Shown in pieces: positions 9,811 through 18,900 of a stretch of DNA of 64,000 bases (position 1 is the first letter of the stretch; each line of letters begins with the position of its first letter). The stretch is from the NCBI RefSeq assembly GCF_011764545.1, contig NZ_AP022870.1, positions 721,001 through 785,000 of the forward strand, read 5' to 3'. Under the pieces are notes generated by a model. That model was not told where the DNA came from, did no database searches, and was given only the letters and a program-made list of their open reading frames with translations. Made by a program: the position numbers and the translations under genes. Source of the stretch: Phytohabitans flavus. GTDB taxonomy: Bacteria; Actinomycetota; Actinomycetes; Mycobacteriales; Micromonosporaceae.

Positions 9811-10670
9811 GTGAGCTCGCGCGCCCCAGCCACCTGGGCGAGCCACTGCTTCTCCAGGGTCGCGAGCTGGCCGTTGGAGCGCAGCTGGTCGACCGCCTGG
9901 GTCACGCACCCGGTGAGCGGCGAGCCCTTGTCGAGCACCAGCCCGAACTGCTCCGGCACGCCCACCTGCGGCAGCTGCCCCACGATCACCGCGTCCTCGA
10001 GCTCGGCGGCGGTCATGAAGAAGGCGGTGGGCAGGTCCACGACGAGGCCGTCGATCTGGCCGTTCTGGAGGGCCTTCTTGGCGTCGTCGTTGGTGTTGAA
10101 CACCTGCGGCTGCCCGCTGGGCTTCACCAGCTCGGTGATCGCCTGGTAGCTGGTGGTGCCCACCTGGGCGCCGAGCTTGGCGCTCTGGAGTGCCGACACC
10201 GAGGTGGCGTTGGCGATCTTGGAGGACTTGAGCGCGATCACGGTCTGCCGCACCAGGTAGTACGGCCCCGAGAAGTCCACCGCCTTCTTCCGCTCCTCGG
10301 TGATCGAGAACTGGTTGATGTCGAAGTCGAAGTCCTTCGGCCCCGGCGCGATCGCGTTGTTGAACGGCACCCGCACCCACGTCACGTCGGCCTGCGCGTA
10401 CCCGAGCCGGTCGGCCACCGCGTAGGCCACCGCCGATTCGTACCCCTGGCCGTTTTCTGGCTTGTTGTCCGTGAACCACGGCCCGTACGCCGGGTCGTCC
10501 GTCCCGATCGTCAGCTTGCCGGGCGTCGTGGTCGTGAGCTGATCCTTGGTGCAGGAGGTGAGCCCGGTCGCGGCAGGCGCGGGCGGAGTGTCGTCGTCGG
10601 CGGGAGCACAGCCGAAAAGCGCCAGCATGATGGCGAGGGGCAGAACGCGGCGGACCATGCGCGCCAGCAT
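9807..10670 (-). CDS. Amino acid ABC transporter substrate-binding lipoprotein
   Basis: 287 residues with a signal peptide ending in lipobox LFGC (about residues 18-21), then a proline/alanine linker and a periplasmic-binding fold of the SBP_bac_3 family: LTIGTDDPAYGPWF, GYESAVAYAVADRLGY, FDFDINQFSITEERKKAVDFSGPYY and the C-terminal KGSPLTGCVTQAVDQLRSNGQ. By family it captures a polar amino acid for the adjacent permease/ATPase. Two ATG starts are possible (10670 or 10658); neither has a clear ribosome-binding site. Divergent from the sigma factor gene across about 73 bases that must hold both promoters. Confidence 0.9.
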   Translation of the reverse strand: MLARMVRRVLPLAIMLALFGCAPADDDTPPAPAATGLTSCTKDQLTTTTPGKLTIGTDDPAYGPWFTDNKPENGQGYESAVAYAVADRLGYAQADVTWVRVPFNNAIAPGPKDFDFDINQFSITEERKKAVDFSGPYYLVRQTVIALKSSKIANATSVSALQSAKLGAQVGTTSYQAITELVKPSGQPQVFNTNDDAKKALQNGQIDGLVVDLPTAFFMTAAELEDAVIVGQLPQVGVPEQFGLVLDKGSPLTGCVTQAVDQLRSNGQLATLEKQWLAQVAGARELT

Positions 10671-10743
10671 ATGCGCGACTTGTAAACCTGATAATGACGT
10701 GGCGCGTCGTAGCGCTGTGGCTGCAACCGGGAGCGTGGTCGCC

Positions 10744-11262
10744 GTGACCCCGACCGTGGAGGGATGGGCCGCCGACGAGGCGGTGACGCATCTCTTCGCG
10801 GCCCATTACCGACCGTTGGTACGCCTCGCCACGCTCCTGCTGCACGACAGCGGGCGGGCCGAGGAGATCGTCCAGGACGCGTACGTAGCGCTGCACGGCC
10901 ACTGGCGCCGCCTGCGCGACGCGGACAAGGCCCTGGCCTACCTGCGGGCCAGCGTCGTCAACCGGTCCCGGTCGGCGCTGCGGCACCGGCAGGTGGTCGA
11001 CCGGCACCTGGCGCTCGCCCGGCCCGTCCCGGACGCGCCCAGCGCGGAGGCCGGCGCGCTCGACGCGCTGCGGCACGACGCGGTGGTGGCCGCGCTGCGC
11101 GCACTGCCCACCCGGCAGCGCGAGGCGCTCGTCCTCCGCTACTACCTCGACCTGTCCGAAGCCGACATCGCCGCCACCATGGGGTGCAGCCGGGGCGCCG
11201 TGAAGAGCCACACGTCGCGGGGCATGGCCGCCCTGCGGGAGACCCTGGAGCGCAGCTCATGA
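10744..11262 (+). CDS. SigE-family ECF RNA polymerase sigma factor
   Basis: 172 residues with both ECF regions: sigma-2 around LFAAHYRPLVRLATLLLHD..AEEIVQDAYVALH and sigma-4 around LPTRQREALVLRYYLDLSEADIAATMGCSRGAVKSHTSRGM. The GTG at 10744 is chosen because GGGAG lies a sensible distance upstream; GTG at 10735 is too close to it. The stop overlaps the next gene by ATGA. The downstream product is a membrane protein with a short cytoplasmic head, in the position of an anti-sigma factor, so regulation by protein contact is likely. Target promoters are unknown. Confidence 0.88.
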   Translation: MTPTVEGWAADEAVTHLFAAHYRPLVRLATLLLHDSGRAEEIVQDAYVALHGHWRRLRDADKALAYLRASVVNRSRSALRHRQVVDRHLALARPVPDAPSAEAGALDALRHDAVVAALRALPTRQREALVLRYYLDLSEADIAATMGCSRGAVKSHTSRGMAALRETLERSS

Positions 11263-12260
11263 CACGCGACGAAGACGTACTCCGCCAGGTCCTGGAGGCC
11301 GAGGCGGCGAAGGTCGAGGTGCGCCCGGACGCCCTCGCCGCGATCCGCGCGCGGACCGCACGCCGCTGGCGGTGGCTGCCGTTCGGGGCGATCGCGTTCA
11401 CCGCCGCCACCGCGACGGCCGCGACGCTCGTCGTGGTCGCCCTCGCCGCGCGCCCCGCGCCCGACCACACCGCGCCCGACCCGGGCGCGGTCACCGCACC
11501 CGCGACAACCCCAACCCCCGCACCGACTCCGCCGGCCACGTCCGCACCGCCGGCGGCGCCACCAGCGTCGAGGTCCAGCACATCATCTGGTACGGCGAGC
11601 GCGTCCCTGGCCGTCTACTACGTGGGCGAGGACCGGGGCGAGCCGCGGCTCTACCGGGAGTTCCACCGCCTGCCGGCGGGCTCGTCCCCAGCGGAGAAGG
11701 CACGGGCGGCCGTGACCGAGATGCTGGCCCAGGAAAGCGCCGACGACCCCGACTACACGAGCGCGTGGCCGTCCGGGACGCGGGTGCTGGACGTCTCGGT
11801 GGAGGGTGCTGGCGCGACCGTACTGCTCTCCGCCGCGCCGCCCGACGACCTCGCCGGCCAGCAGCTCGCCTGGACGGTGGCGGCGGCACTCGGCGGCGAT
11901 CCAGAGGTGCGCGTGGTGGTCGGCGGCCGCGAGGTGGCGAAGCTGCGCAAGGCCGCCGCGCTCGACACGCTCGGTGCGCTGTGGCTGATCGAGCCGCAGC
12001 ACGGCACGACGGTGGCCCGCACGTTCGAGGTGCACGCGGCGGGGACGGTCTTCGAGGCGACCGCGCGGCTGACCGTACGCAAGGGGCGCACCGTCGTGAC
12101 CGAGAAGACCGTCACGCTCTCCGCGGGTCCGCCGGCCCGTGGTGAGGCGAGGATCACGCTCACCCTCGCGCCGGGCACATATGTCCTGGAGCTGTACGCC
12201 TTTTCCGCCGCCGACGGCAGCGTCCAGCATCTGGACGACCACACGGTCACGGTGCGCTGA
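11259..12260 (+). CDS. Membrane-anchored GerMN/Gmad2-domain protein, putative partner of the sigma factor
   Basis: 333 residues. Cytoplasmic N-terminus about 1-43 (MTRDEDVLRQVLEAEAAKVE..), one membrane helix about 45-70 (FGAIAFTAATATAATLVVVALA), a Pro/Ala/Thr linker about 75-110, a GerMN-like domain about 112-225 (SLAVYYVGEDRGEPRLYREF..) and a Gmad2 immunoglobulin-like domain about 240-333 (LWLIEPQHGTTVARTFEVHA ..ITLTLAPGTYVLELY). GerMN and Gmad2 are known from sporulation and spore-germination proteins. Coupled by ATGA to the sigma gene. An anti-sigma role for the short N-terminus is inference; no classical zinc anti-sigma motif (HxxxCxxC) is seen. Confidence 0.75.
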   Translation: MTRDEDVLRQVLEAEAAKVEVRPDALAAIRARTARRWRWLPFGAIAFTAATATAATLVVVALAARPAPDHTAPDPGAVTAPATTPTPAPTPPATSAPPAAPPASRSSTSSGTASASLAVYYVGEDRGEPRLYREFHRLPAGSSPAEKARAAVTEMLAQESADDPDYTSAWPSGTRVLDVSVEGAGATVLLSAAPPDDLAGQQLAWTVAAALGGDPEVRVVVGGREVAKLRKAAALDTLGALWLIEPQHGTTVARTFEVHAAGTVFEATARLTVRKGRTVVTEKTVTLSAGPPARGEARITLTLAPGTYVLELYAFSAADGSVQHLDDHTVTVR

Positions 12261-12269
12261 CCGGCGGGG

Positions 12270-12551
12270 ATGACAGAATCACTGCTCGTGAAGACCTTCG
12301 AGGAGCTGTTCGCCGAGCTGTCGGCCAAGGCGGCCGCCCGTACCCCCGGGTCGGGCACCGTCGCGGCGCTGGAGCGCGGCGTCCATGCCATCGGCAAGAA
12401 GGTCGTCGAAGAGGCGGCCGAGGCCTGGATGGCGGCCGAGCACGAGGGGCGTGAGCGGGCGGCGGAGGAGATCTCCCAGCTGCTCTACCAGACCCAGGTG
12501 CTGATGCTCGCCACCGGACTGGAGCTCAAGGACGTTTACCGACATCTGTGA
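12270..12551 (+). CDS. hisE: Phosphoribosyl-ATP pyrophosphatase
   Basis: Second step of histidine synthesis: hydrolyses phosphoribosyl-ATP to phosphoribosyl-AMP. 93 residues with the all-alpha NTP-pyrophosphatase signature [46 protein letters not shown] (the metal-binding EEAAE) and [22 protein letters not shown] 12270 gives a six-residue lead; GTG 12288 (VKTFEEL) is an alternative start. Precedes hisG as in most actinomycetes, separated by 50 bases holding the hisG ribosome-binding site. Confidence 0.93.
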   Translation: MTESLLVKTFEELFAELSAKAAARTPGSGTVAALERGVHAIGKKVVEEAAEAWMAAEHEGRERAAEEISQLLYQTQVLMLATGLELKDVYRHL

Positions 12552-12601
12552 CCGTGCTCTCCCTCGTCCCCCTACGTTTCGTTTCGAAGGAGCACGTCCA
12601 G

Positions 12602-13447
12602 ATGCTGCGCATCGCCGTCCCCAACAAAGGCACCCTGTCCCGACCCGCTACCGAGATGCTGCGCGAGGCGGGCTACCGCCAGCGCGGTGACGACCGCGAC
12701 CTCGTCTGCCGCGACGAGGGCAACGCGGTCGAGTTCTTCTACCTGCGCCCCCGCGACATCGCCACCTACGTCGGCTCGGGTGACCTCGACCTCGGCATCA
12801 CCGGCCGCGACCTGCTCTTCGACGCGGGCAGCCCGGCCGAGGAGATCCTCGACCTCGACTTCGGCGGGGCCACCTTCCGGTACGCGGCCCGCCCGGACGC
12901 ACTCTCCTCTGTGGACGAGATCGGCGGCCGGCGGGTCGCCACCGCGTACCCCGGCGTGGTCGAGCGCCACCTCGCCGAGCGGGGCCTCAAGGCCGACGTG
13001 ATCCGCCTCGACGGCGCGGTGGAAAACGCGGTGCGGCTCGGCGTCGCCGACGTCATCGCCGACGTGGTCTCCACCGGCGCCACGCTGCGCCAAGCCGGCC
13101 TGGTGACGGTCGGCGACCCGATCCTCGTGTCGTCCGCGCTGCTCATCCGCCGGGTCGGCGCGCCGGCCAACGGGCAGGTCGGGCAGCTTGTCCGCCGCCT
13201 CCAGGGCGTGCTTGTCGCCCGCCGCTACGTCATGCTGGCGTACGACGTGCGCGCCGACCTCCTCGACCAGGCCACCGCGCTCACCCCCGGCATCGAGTCG
13301 CCGACCATCTCCCCGCTGCACCGCGAGGGGTGGGTGGCCGTACAGGCGATGGTGCTCCGCGGCGACGTGCACAACATCATGGACGAGCTCTACGACCTGG
13401 GCGCCCGCGCGATCCTGGTAACGGACATCCACGCCTGCCGCCTGTGA
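12602..13447 (+). CDS. hisG: ATP phosphoribosyltransferase (long form)
   Basis: First, feedback-regulated step of histidine synthesis (ATP + PRPP). 281 residues, the long form with a C-terminal ACT-like regulatory domain (about 210-281; ESPTISPLHREGWVAVQAMV). Catalytic core signatures: MLRIAVPNKGTLSRPA at the start, GSGDLDLGITGRDLL and the PRPP loop DVIADVVSTGATLRQAGL. The ATG at 12602 follows GAAGGAGCACGTCC, so the further-upstream start of the open frame is rejected. The long form needs no HisZ. Ends just before a bidirectional hairpin. Confidence 0.95.
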   Translation: MLRIAVPNKGTLSRPATEMLREAGYRQRGDDRDLVCRDEGNAVEFFYLRPRDIATYVGSGDLDLGITGRDLLFDAGSPAEEILDLDFGGATFRYAARPDALSSVDEIGGRRVATAYPGVVERHLAERGLKADVIRLDGAVENAVRLGVADVIADVVSTGATLRQAGLVTVGDPILVSSALLIRRVGAPANGQVGQLVRRLQGVLVARRYVMLAYDVRADLLDQATALTPGIESPTISPLHREGWVAVQAMVLRGDVHNIMDELYDLGARAILVTDIHACRL

Positions 13448-13470
13448 GGCGCCCCGCTCGCCGGCCGAGC

Positions 13471-13534
13471 GGTTGATCAGGGACTTCGTGGGCGAGTCGT
13501 CCGGCGCGTCCCCCCACCAACTCCCTGATCAACC
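13471..13534. terminator. Inverted repeat between convergent hisG and the oxidoreductase gene
   Basis: GGTTGATCAGGGA at 13471-13483 pairs with TCCCTGATCAACC at 13522-13534, with a second short pairing (GTGG/CCAC) inside. It lies between two converging stops and could end both transcripts. The arm contains the palindrome TGATCA. Confidence 0.6.
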
Positions 13535-13545
13535 ACGCCTGGGGT

Positions 13546-14472
13546 TTAGGGGAGCAGGACTAGGCGGCCGCGGGTGCCGCCCTTGGCGAGCCGCTCGTGG
13601 GCCGCTGCTACGTCGGTCAGCGGGAGGGTTTGGGATACGCGCAGCGTGAGTTCGCCGCGCTCGGCTAGTGCTACCAGCTCGGCGAGTCTCGTGCTGTCGG
13701 GCTCGACTTCGACGCCGGTGGTGTGGATGTCGCGTTCGGGCGGGGGAGTTAGGGGTCCGGCGCCGGCGACGAACGTGCCGCCGTCCCGCACCGCGCCCAG
13801 CGCCGGCGCCCCGATGAACGCCGGGTCGTACAGGGCGTCGACCGGCCCGCCCGCCACCGCTCGCACCGCGGCCGCGACGTCGTCCGCCCGGGGTACGAAC
13901 ACCGCGCCGAGCCCGCGCAGGAACTCCTCGTCCTGCGGGCCCGCGATCGCGTACACAGTCAGTCCACGGTGGACGGCGAGCTGCGCCGCGTAGGCACCGA
14001 CCGCGCCGGCCGCCCCGGTGATCGCGATGGTGCCCTCCGCCAGCCCGGCAAGGTCGAGCGCCTGGTCGGCGGTGAGCGCGTTGAGCGGCAGCGTGGCGGC
14101 GGCCGCCGGCTCCACACCGGCCGGCGCGGTGGCGGTGGCGGCGGCGTCCAGCAGGGCGTACTCCGCCTGGGTCCCGTCACCTCCACCGCGGAACCAGTGG
14201 CGCATCCCGACGACCTCGTCGCCCGGCCGGAACGCGGTGACCCCCTCGCCCACCGCGTCGACGGTGCCGGCGAGGTCCCACCCCGGCACGAACGGCGGCC
14301 GCACGGGCAGGTGTTCCGCGAAGGCACCCGCCCGGGTAGCGATGTCGATCGGCTGTACGGGGGCGGCCCGCACCTGTACGCGAAGCTGCCCCGGGCCCGG
14401 CTCGGGCAGGGGCTGGTCGGTGACCCGCAGGACCTCCGGGCCGCCGTACTCGCTGATGGTCACGGCACGCAT
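13546..14472 (-). CDS. Zinc-independent NADP-dependent alcohol dehydrogenase / quinone oxidoreductase (MDR family)
   Basis: 308-residue medium-chain reductase: GroES-like N-terminal domain (MRAVTISEYGGPEVLRV.., GWDLAGTVDAVGEGV, FRPGDEVVGM) followed by a Rossmann domain with the nucleotide loop ITGAAGAVGAYAAQLAVHRG. The structural zinc cysteines of true alcohol dehydrogenases are absent, as in quinone oxidoreductase-like members. Start supported by GAGAGG upstream. Divergent from an HxlR regulator with a palindrome between them, so it is probably controlled by that regulator in response to an electrophile or quinone. The natural substrate is not known. Confidence 0.88.
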   Translation of the reverse strand: MRAVTISEYGGPEVLRVTDQPLPEPGPGQLRVQVRAAPVQPIDIATRAGAFAEHLPVRPPFVPGWDLAGTVDAVGEGVTAFRPGDEVVGMRHWFRGGGDGTQAEYALLDAAATATAPAGVEPAAAATLPLNALTADQALDLAGLAEGTIAITGAAGAVGAYAAQLAVHRGLTVYAIAGPQDEEFLRGLGAVFVPRADDVAAAVRAVAGGPVDALYDPAFIGAPALGAVRDGGTFVAGAGPLTPPPERDIHTTGVEVEPDSTRLAELVALAERGELTLRVSQTLPLTDVAAAHERLAKGGTRGRLVLLP

Positions 14473-14532
14473 GGCTTGTGTTCCTCTCGCTAGCTCTCCA
14501 GCTCTTGACTTGCTCCAGGAGCGTATGGAGCC

Positions 14533-14553
14533 CTACTCTCTGGCAGAAAGTAG
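14533..14553. promoter_or_regulatory. Candidate HxlR operator in the divergent promoter region
   Basis: CTACTCTCTG and CAGAAAGTAG form a 21-base near-palindrome (one mismatch) around a single central G, midway between the two divergent starts. HxlR-family dimers typically bind such elements over divergent promoters. This is the only clear dyad in the 120-base gap. Confidence 0.5.
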
Positions 14554-14592
14554 GTACCTGGGAGTGCCTTAGTCACCAGAGGGGAGGCCAGC

Positions 14593-14997
14593 ATGGCCAC
14601 GGCGACCGCCGCGCAGCGCCGCAAGCAGGCCAAGGAGGCGTATGACGCGTTCCTGGCCGAGTGCCCGACCCGGCAGCTGCTGGAGACGCTGAGCGACAAG
14701 TGGATGGGGCTGGTGCTCGCCTCACTCGGCCACGGCCCGATGCGGCACAGCGAGCTGGCCCGCAAGATCGCCGGCGTGAGCCAGAAGATGCTCACCCAGA
14801 CGCTGCGCACGCTGGAGCGCGACGGCCTTGTCGCCCGCACGGTCACCCCGACGGTGCCGGTCCGCGTCGACTACGAGCTCACCCCGCTCGGCCGCGACCT
14901 CGCGCCGGTGATGGTCGCCATCAAGACCTGGGCCGAGGCGCACATGGACGAGGTGCGGGCCGCCCGTACGGCGTACGACGAGGGCCAGCCCGCCTGA
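14593..14997 (+). CDS. HxlR-family winged-helix transcriptional regulator
   Basis: 134 residues with the HxlR core: one Cys near the N-terminus (AECPTRQLLETLSDKWMGLVLASL), then GPMRHSELARKIAGVSQKMLTQTLRTLERDGLVAR and the wing VPVRVDYELTPLGRDL. A single Cys just before the DNA-binding domain is how redox or electrophile-sensing members work (for example YodB and HypR). GGGGAGGCC lies just upstream of the ATG. It likely regulates the divergent oxidoreductase and itself. A strong terminator follows. Confidence 0.9.
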   Translation: MATATAAQRRKQAKEAYDAFLAECPTRQLLETLSDKWMGLVLASLGHGPMRHSELARKIAGVSQKMLTQTLRTLERDGLVARTVTPTVPVRVDYELTPLGRDLAPVMVAIKTWAEAHMDEVRAARTAYDEGQPA

Positions 14998-15010
14998 CCC
15001 CGGACATGGC

Positions 15011-15049
15011 AAGGCCCGGCCCTCCCGAGTGGGGAGGGCCGGGCCTTTT
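15011..15049 (+). terminator. Intrinsic terminator after the HxlR gene
   Basis: A perfect 16-bp stem, AAGGCCCGGCCCTCCC at 15011-15026 and GGGAGGGCCGGGCCTT at 15032-15047, is closed by a 5-base loop and ends in TTTT. The best-formed terminator in the window. Confidence 0.92.
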
Positions 15050-15113
15050 CCTGGGGGTGTGAGTGTGGCTTGTTACGCCTGCTCGACGGCGGGCGCGTCA
15101 CGCCCTACATAAC

Positions 15114-15132
15114 TTGAGTCGGGTCGACTCAA
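15114..15132. promoter_or_regulatory. Short perfect dyad upstream of small open frames
   Basis: TTGAGTC and GACTCAA flank a 5-base centre (GGGTC), itself overlapping GTCGAC. It lies about 20 bases before the small frame at 15152. It could be an operator; no protein can be assigned to it. Confidence 0.3.
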
Positions 15133-15151
15133 TTCCCGACCCCAGCCCCCG

Positions 15152-15241
15152 ATGTGGATGTATGACGATGCATTACGGTACGAACGGGTTCGGGCCTTGG
15201 CCGGCCCGGAGCTGGACGAGTGGCGGAGGCGATTGGGATGA
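15152..15241 (+). CDS. Small 29-residue open frame, possible remnant
   Basis: Encodes MWMYDDALRYERVRALAG followed by PELDEWRRRLG. It ends in TGA that overlaps the ATG of the next small frame (ATGA), the arrangement of a toxin-antitoxin or other coupled pair. No family recognised. It may be the tail of a longer lost gene. Codon use is compatible with coding. Confidence 0.25.
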   Translation: MWMYDDALRYERVRALAGPELDEWRRRLG

Positions 15242-15465
15242 GCGGTCCGGACTTCGAGGGAATGGGCAAGGACGAGGTGCTCGCCTGGTTCGACCGCGCG
15301 GATGACCTCTCCCCGGTCATCGCGACGATGGACGCGACGTCGGAGCCGGTCCGGCGGGCGCCCGGCGACGGGCCGATGATGCTGGCCAGTCTCCGGCCAG
15401 GTCGGGCCGCAGGTCGAGGCCGCCTGACGGGGGTGTCGGGCGAGTGGCAGACTCGGGAGGCGTGA
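15238..15465 (+). CDS. Small protein resembling the N-terminal part of an RHH-type antitoxin, probably broken
   Basis: Starts MSGPDFEGMGKDEVLAWF and reaches GPMMLASLR, wording that in CopG-type antitoxins leads directly into a ribbon-helix-helix SLRLP segment. After that point this frame becomes low-complexity Arg/Gly/Ala. In the +1 frame it would read QVGPQVEAA and stop at 15425-15427, so a one-base loss near 15410 is likely. Overlaps the previous frame by ATGA. Family assignment is from pattern memory only. Confidence 0.3.
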   Translation: MSGPDFEGMGKDEVLAWFDRADDLSPVIATMDATSEPVRRAPGDGPMMLASLRPGRAAGRGRLTGVSGEWQTREA

Positions 15466-15938
15466 GCAGCACTGTCGTACGCCTGCGGCCGAGGCGGGCC
15501 CGGATCGTGGCCTGGATCCTGGCGGTCGCCATCCTGGTGGTCTTCACGCTGGTCGCCACCGGGCTCCGGGGCTCGACCGGCGACGGCTATGGCACGTTCC
15601 AGCGCGGCGACCAGTTCGCCATGGTCGGGCTTGGCGTGCTCTTCGCGCTTGGCATCCTGCTCTTCACCCGCCTCCAGGTGGAAGCGGACGAAAAGGGTAT
15701 CCGGGTGCGCAACCTCGTGGGTGGGTACGACCTGCCGTGGGACATGGTGCGCTCGGTCCGGTTCAACCGGGGCACGCCCTGGGCCACCCTGGAGCTGCGC
15801 GACGAGGACCTGCTGCCGATGATGGCGCTTCAGGCCGCCGACAAGCAGCACGCGGTAGACGGCGTCCGCGCCCTCCGCGCGCTCCTGGAGGCCGCCCAGC
15901 GCGACAAGGCCCCGCAGCCCGACGCGGTCACCGACTGA
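15462..15938 (+). CDS. PH-domain membrane protein (bacterial PH domain 6 type)
   Basis: 158 residues. Two membrane helices about 15-35 (IVAWILAVAILVVFTLVATG) and about 50-70 (QFAMVGLGVLFALGILLF), then a bacterial PH-like beta domain: VEADEKGIRVRNLVGGYDLPWDMVRSVRF. This small membrane family commonly lies near hisG in actinomycetes and has no known biochemical role. GTG 15462 (VSSTVVRLRPRR) is preferred; GTG 15444 would add six residues and neither has a well-spaced ribosome-binding site. Confidence 0.75.
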   Translation: MSSTVVRLRPRRARIVAWILAVAILVVFTLVATGLRGSTGDGYGTFQRGDQFAMVGLGVLFALGILLFTRLQVEADEKGIRVRNLVGGYDLPWDMVRSVRFNRGTPWATLELRDEDLLPMMALQAADKQHAVDGVRALRALLEAAQRDKAPQPDAVTD

Positions 15939-15986
15939 GCCTGGCCCCGGGGTGCCGGTTGCCTCGCGGGACTAGCGTGACAGGCC

Positions 15987-18900
15987 ATGCGGACCGAGCC
16001 TGCGCTCACGTACAGCGGGGCCCTTTCGATCCTCGGCCAGCATGACCACCGCACCTTCGAGGCGCTGAACCGCCTTACCGGCGGCCTGATGCTCGCCGGC
16101 GCGGCGGTCGGCGCCAACCTTCTCGGCTACTTCGATCCCAAGGGCGAGGCCTCCGGGCTGGTACGCCAGCTGTTGGACCGGGCGGCCGACCGGCTGCTCG
16201 GCACCGCCGGTTACGAGCGGATGGAGCTGATCTCCGCCGCGCACACCGTCGTGGTGATCTCGTCGTTCTTCGACGCGCTGCGGCACGGCGTCGGCCCCCA
16301 GGAGTACGGCCGGCTGCGGTTGACCCGCGCCGAGAAGGCTCTGCTGGTGTCGGTCGACGCACCACCGCCGCCGCTACGGCAGGCCGGGGAGAGCTTGCTG
16401 GACAAGCTGGTCATGACGGAGCTGCCAATGCCCTCGCCGCGCCGAGGGTGGCACGAGCACGTGTCCCAGCACATGGAGCCGTACCTGCGGCGAGTCGCCG
16501 ACCAGTCGGTGCGGTTCCTGTCCGGGCTGGAGGCTTGGCGGTACACGCCGGGCAGCGACGCCACCAGCGCGCTCATGACGCAGGTCGTCGCCGAGTCGCT
16601 GCGCCGTTACACGGACGCGTACCAGAGACTGGCCGCCCAGGTGCCGGAGTTGCTGGTGTGGGCGTCCTGGGGAGAGCACGCCGCCACGCGGCACGAGCTG
16701 CGCGAGATGGAAGCACGGCTGAGCGTCCTGCTGGGCGACCGCTCACGCACCATGGACGGGCTCGCCCGGATCCTCGTCGCCGCGACGTCCCAGGCACGCG
16801 CGGCCGAGCAGCGGGACATGCTCGCGGCGATCAACAGCGCCGCGCTGGACCGTTCGGTCGTCGCCACGGACGCGCTGCGGTACGCCGGAGACGTCGCCTT
16901 CCCCAGCGTCCGCGACGGGTACGTGACACCCGCGTTCCGTTTCGCGGTGGCGTCGAGCAAGGCGATGCCGAGCCAGGAAGCGTGGTGGTCGAAGCAGCCC
17001 CTGCGCGAGGATCTCGACAGCTTCCTCGCCGCCCACCTCGCCTCCCCGGAGGGTTGCCGGCTGCCGCTGCTGGTGCTCGGCCACCCAGGCGCCGGAAAGT
17101 CGCTGCTGACCAAGGTGCTGGCCGCCCAGTTGCCGCCCACCGGGTTCGCGGCCGTCCGGGTGCCGCTGCGAGCCGTCGAGGCTGGGGCGGCCGTGCACCG
17201 CCAGATCGCCCAGGCACTGGAGCGCGAGACCCACGGCAGGGTGTCGTGGCCCAGCCTGGCCGCCGAGAGTAGGGACGTGACCCGGGTGGTGCTCCTGGAC
17301 GGCCTCGACGAGCTGATCCAGGCCACCGGCATCGCCCAGTCGGAGTACCTCCAGCAGGTGGCGGAGTTTCAGGAGCGGGAGCGGGACCTGAAGTCGCCGA
17401 TGGCCGTCGTGGTCACGTCTCGCACGGTGGTGGCGGACCGGGCGCGGATCCCGGACGGCAGCCTCATGATCAAGCTGGAGGACTTCGACCAACCTCGTAT
17501 CGTGCGGTGGCTGGAAGTGTGGCGCCAGACCAACGAGGCCCAGGAGGCGGCCGGCACGTTCCGGGCGCTCGGGCTGGAGTCCGCACTGCGTCACGTCCAG
17601 CTCGCCGCCCAGCCACTGCTGCTGCTCATGCTCGCCCTGTACGCGGCTGACCCGCGGCTGCCCGACCCTGGCGACCAGGTGCTCTCCACGGCCGGTCTCT
17701 ACCAGCGGCTGCTCGACAACTTCGCCCGGCGCGAGCTGCGCAAGAGCGCGCCGAGGCCACTTGCGGCGGGCCACGACACCGCCGTCGCCGGCGAGCTGTG
17801 GCATCTGGGCCTGGCCGCGTTCGGCATGTTCAACCGTGGCCGGCAGCAGATCGCGGAGAGCGAGCTGGAAACGGACATGAACGAGGTGATCGGCCCGGCA
17901 AAGCCCGTCGACGTGGGCCCGACGATGGAGGCGCCGGTCAGCCGCGCGCAGCGTACTGTCGGCAAGTTCTTCTTCGTGCACGCGGCCGAGGCGGACACGC
18001 ATCGCACCGAGGAGACCCGCCGTACGTACGAGTTCCTGCACGCCACGTTCGGCGAATACCTCGTCGCCGCCACGACCATCGACCTGCTGCGCGAGGCGGC
18101 GCGGCGCCGGGAGAGCGCGCGGCGCTCGCCGTACGGGGAGACGCCGCGGGAGCGGCATCTGCCACTGCTGCTGTCGCACCAACCGTTCCTGAAGCGCCGG
18201 CCGATCATCACGTTCGCCCAGGAGCTGTTTCGCGAGCTGCCGCCCCAGGACGCGGAGGAGGTGCGGCAGGCGCTGGAGGAGTTGGCCGCCGAGGCGCGGC
18301 AGCTGGACCAGTCCGCGCTGTTCGCGCTGCACAACCCCTCCGGTGGCGACGCGGTCGCCCGGCTCGCCACCTATTCGGCCAACCTCGTCGCGCTCTGCAC
18401 GCTGCTCACCGGGGGTGTGCCGCTCGCCCGGCTGGCACCGCCCGGATCCACACCGGACCTGTGGTGGTCCTCCACCGTGCGCCTCTGGCACGCCGGCCTG
18501 GACGACGACGGATGGGCGGCCACGCTCACCGCGTTCCGGGTGCGGCTCAGGCCGTACACCGTGGACGGCCGGTCGGAGCGGTGGCTCATGCCCAACCCGG
18601 ATCAGCAGTCCAGCCTCGTCGACGACGTCGAGGCACACGCGATGGCCGTGCCCCACCGAGCCGACCGGCTGCGGCTGGGCACCGTCGTCTACCAGCGGCT
18701 CGCGCCGCACGGGCCGATGCCCGGGGGACTGGAGCGACTGCTGGAGATCTCGCTGCGTCCGCCGCACGCCGAGCTGCGTGAGCTGTACCGCGAAATGATC
18801 GCGACGACGCACGCCGTGCCTGAGCATGCCTGCCCGCTGCTGCTGACCTGCCTCGCCCGCGATGCCGAACACCTGCCGCTGCGGACCGTGGTGATCGCCC

